Below, one piece after another: positions 5,703-6,860 of a stretch of 6,860 bases of DNA (positions within the stretch are counted from its first letter, which is position 1; every line of letters starts with the position of its first letter). This stretch comes from Rhodoferax sp. (GTDB taxonomy: Bacteria > Pseudomonadota > Gammaproteobacteria > Burkholderiales > Burkholderiaceae_C). A program made the position numbers and the translations under genes. The stretch is taken from contig JAIPDA010000130.1 of the NCBI GenBank assembly GCA_021737905.1, positions 1 through 6,860 of the forward strand, given 5' to 3'. The notes under the pieces are model-generated. The model saw nothing but the letters and a program-made list of their open reading frames with translations, made no database searches and was not told the DNA's origin.

Positions 5703-6446
5703 TCAAAGCGTCATGCCGCCTGCCACCTCGATCACCGCGCCATTGATGTAGCTGGCTTCGTCACTGGCCAGGAAGGCGTAGACGTTGGCGATTTCCTCGG
5801 GCTTGCCCAGGCGTTTGAGCGGAACTCTGGCTTTCATCTCCTGCATCAAGTTCTCGGGAATGGTGTCCAGGATCGGGGTGGCTATAAATCCGGGTGCGAT
5901 GGCGTTCACGCGAATGCCCTTGGGGCCGAGTTCGCGGCTCCAGGTTTTGGTAAAACCAATCACGCCGAACTTGGTGGCGGCATAGTTGGTCTGGCCGAAG
6001 TTGCCGTAAATACCCACCACCGAGCTGGCGTTGAGTATCACGCCGCTGCCTTGCGCAACCATGGTGTCTGCCACCGACTGCGCGCAATGGAAAACACCCC
6101 GCAGGTTGACGTCAATCACTTGGTCAAACTGCGCCAGCGTCATTTTTTGCAGCCGGGCGTCCTTGGTGATGCCGGCGTTGTTCACCAGCACATCGATGCG
6201 GCCGAACTGATTCTTAACTTGCGCCACCACGGCATCGACCATCTCGCGGTCGGTCACGTCCATCAGGCAGCCGATGGCTTGTGCGCCCAGCGCCTTGCAT
6301 TGCGCAACGGCGGCGTCCACGCCCGCTTGCCGCAGGTCGCAGACAACCATGATGGCGCCTTCGGCGGCAAATTTGAGGGCGGTGGCCAGGCCTATGCCCT
6401 GCGCTGCGCCGGTGATGATGCTGACTTTGTTCAATAGTCGTGTCAT
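5703..6446 (-). CDS. Short-chain dehydrogenase/reductase, FabG-like 3-oxoacyl-ACP reductase family
   Basis: A 247-residue classical SDR enzyme with a Rossmann fold, cytosolic and probably tetrameric. The cofactor loop TGAAQGIG is at 12-19 and the NNAG motif at 89-92. The catalytic tetrad maps to Asn114 (DVNLRG), Ser142 (NASSVVG), Tyr155 and Lys159 (NYAATKFG). The PGFIATPIL segment after the active site and the ING..IEVAGG C-terminus are typical of FabG-type reductases. Asp37 at the end of the second strand (VVCDLR) is the usual marker of NAD(H) preference, whereas housekeeping FabG uses NADPH. This, with no fab genes nearby, makes an alternative oxoacyl or alcohol substrate likely, and the substrate is unknown. 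ATG 6446 has GAAAG four bases upstream. It heads a possible minus-strand unit with the two CHR genes and is divergent from the oxidoreductase gene at 6598. Confidence 0.9.
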   Translation of the reverse strand: MTRLLNKVSIITGAAQGIGLATALKFAAEGAIMVVCDLRQAGVDAAVAQCKALGAQAIGCLMDVTDREMVDAVVAQVKNQFGRIDVLVNNAGITKDARLQKMTLAQFDQVIDVNLRGVFHCAQSVADTMVAQGSGVILNASSVVGIYGNFGQTNYAATKFGVIGFTKTWSRELGPKGIRVNAIAPGFIATPILDTIPENLMQEMKARVPLKRLGKPEEIANVYAFLASDEASYINGAVIEVAGGMTL

Positions 6447-6597
6447 AGGGCTTTCGTCTTGAAGTAAATACAACAGGCCTGAAGAAGTTGCCCGCCAAAG
6501 ACCGGAAAACTCAATTTCATCATATCGCCCCGGATTGACGCTGGAGCTTGGCTGGGCGCACGACAATGAAGACAAATCTGAACTCTGCATCCACATC
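6447..6597. promoter_or_regulatory. Divergent intergenic region between the SDR and Gfo/Idh/MocA genes
   Basis: These 151 bases must carry start signals for both flanking genes. TTGACG at 6535-6540 is a good -35 match, but its nearest -10-like hexamer (GACAAT, 6562-6567) is 21 bases away. TTGGCT (6548-6553) with GACAAA (6571-6576) has 17-base spacing but weak hexamers. A CAGGCCTG palindrome lies at 6474-6481. I cannot assign a promoter with confidence. Confidence 0.35.
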
Positions 6598-6860
6598 ATG
6601 AACCCTTTACCGCTCTCACCTTTGCGCTGTGCGCTGATTGGCTTTGGCAATGCCGGGCGCAACTTTCATGCGCCTGTGATGGCCGCTGTGCCTGGGCTTG
6701 AGCTGACGGCCATCGTCAGCAGCCAGCCCGCAGCCGTGCATGCGGCCTGGCCTGGCGTGCCTGTGCTGGCCACGCCGGCTCAGGCTTTTGCCGACCCGGC
6801 CATCGAACTGGTCATCATCGCCAGCCCGAACGACAGCCACCATGCGCTGGCCCGCGCGGC
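6598..6860 (+). CDS. Gfo/Idh/MocA-family NAD(P)-dependent oxidoreductase, N-terminal part (runs off window)
   Basis: ATG at 6598-6600 opens 87 complete codons with no stop before the window end. The product begins MNPLPLSPLRCALIGFGNAG, giving the dinucleotide-binding loop G15-F-G17-N-A-G20 on the first strand of a Rossmann fold. FHAPVM at 23-28 follows, a feature of the YdgJ/YhhX-like branch (GFG...FHAP). LVIIASPNDSHHALA near the end matches the family's conserved (A/S)(T/S)PNxxH block at strand five. Family members oxidise or reduce sugars, inositols and related polyols with NAD(P). The substrate domain, including the catalytic EKP-type lysine region, is beyond the window, so the substrate cannot be inferred. 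No clear Shine-Dalgarno precedes this ATG. TTG at 6622 is a less likely start because it would shorten the leader to the Rossmann strand. Confidence 0.88.
   Translation, partial: MNPLPLSPLRCALIGFGNAGRNFHAPVMAAVPGLELTAIVSSQPAAVHAAWPGVPVLATPAQAFADPAIELVIIASPNDSHHALARA

Noticed and set aside
5015..6437. Two long plus-strand open frames opposite the CHR and SDR genes (5015-5683, 5595-6437)
   Set aside because: Both lie opposite genes with clear motifs and have His/Gln/Gly-rich shadow composition. Neither has a convincing start site.

Overview
The window has the base composition (GC-rich, roughly 60%) and gene content of a betaproteobacterial chromosome. The protein sequences look most like Burkholderiales, probably family Comamonadaceae (Rhodoferax/Polaromonas-like). 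That placement is an impression from sequence character, not a search result. Nearly everything is housekeeping or common accessory metabolism. I see no mobile element, CRISPR array, tRNA, rRNA or phage gene.

Layout, left to right. (1) 1-878, + strand: the C-terminal three quarters of a cystathionine beta-lyase (metC) gene. An in-frame TAG lies exactly where the PLP-binding lysine codon should be, and the frame is otherwise intact. (2) 917-1111, +: a 64-residue protein with a strongly basic first half and an acidic, Pro/Ala-rich tail, followed by a strong intrinsic terminator. (3) 1167-2222 and 2219-2872, both -: a two-gene unit, transcribed tesA-like periplasmic esterase then mnmH/selU (tRNA 2-selenouridine synthase), joined by a GTGA stop/start overlap. 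(4) 3000-3710, +: a YbbA-type ABC ATPase divergent from tesA, the same head-to-head pairing as tesA/ybbA in E. coli, but with no permease gene next to it. (5) 3741-4490, +: rlmB, a 23S rRNA 2'-O-methyltransferase. (6) 5703-6446, then 5087-5662 and 4506-5090, all -: an SDR reductase (FabG-like) followed by two short CHR-family chromate-transporter genes overlapping by ATGA. (7) 6598 to the window end, +: the start of a Gfo/Idh/MocA-family oxidoreductase, divergent from the SDR gene.

Only a few genes clearly work together. The two CHR proteins probably form one transporter. TesA and YbbA form a conserved neighbourhood. MnmH implies that the cell makes selenophosphate elsewhere. No exotic new system is evident. 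The point most worth checking is the amber codon replacing the catalytic lysine of metC. Secondary points are two genes (rlmB and the first chrA) that lack a Shine-Dalgarno sequence and have a -10-like hexamer directly before the ATG, suggesting leaderless transcripts, and the charge-segregated mini-protein.
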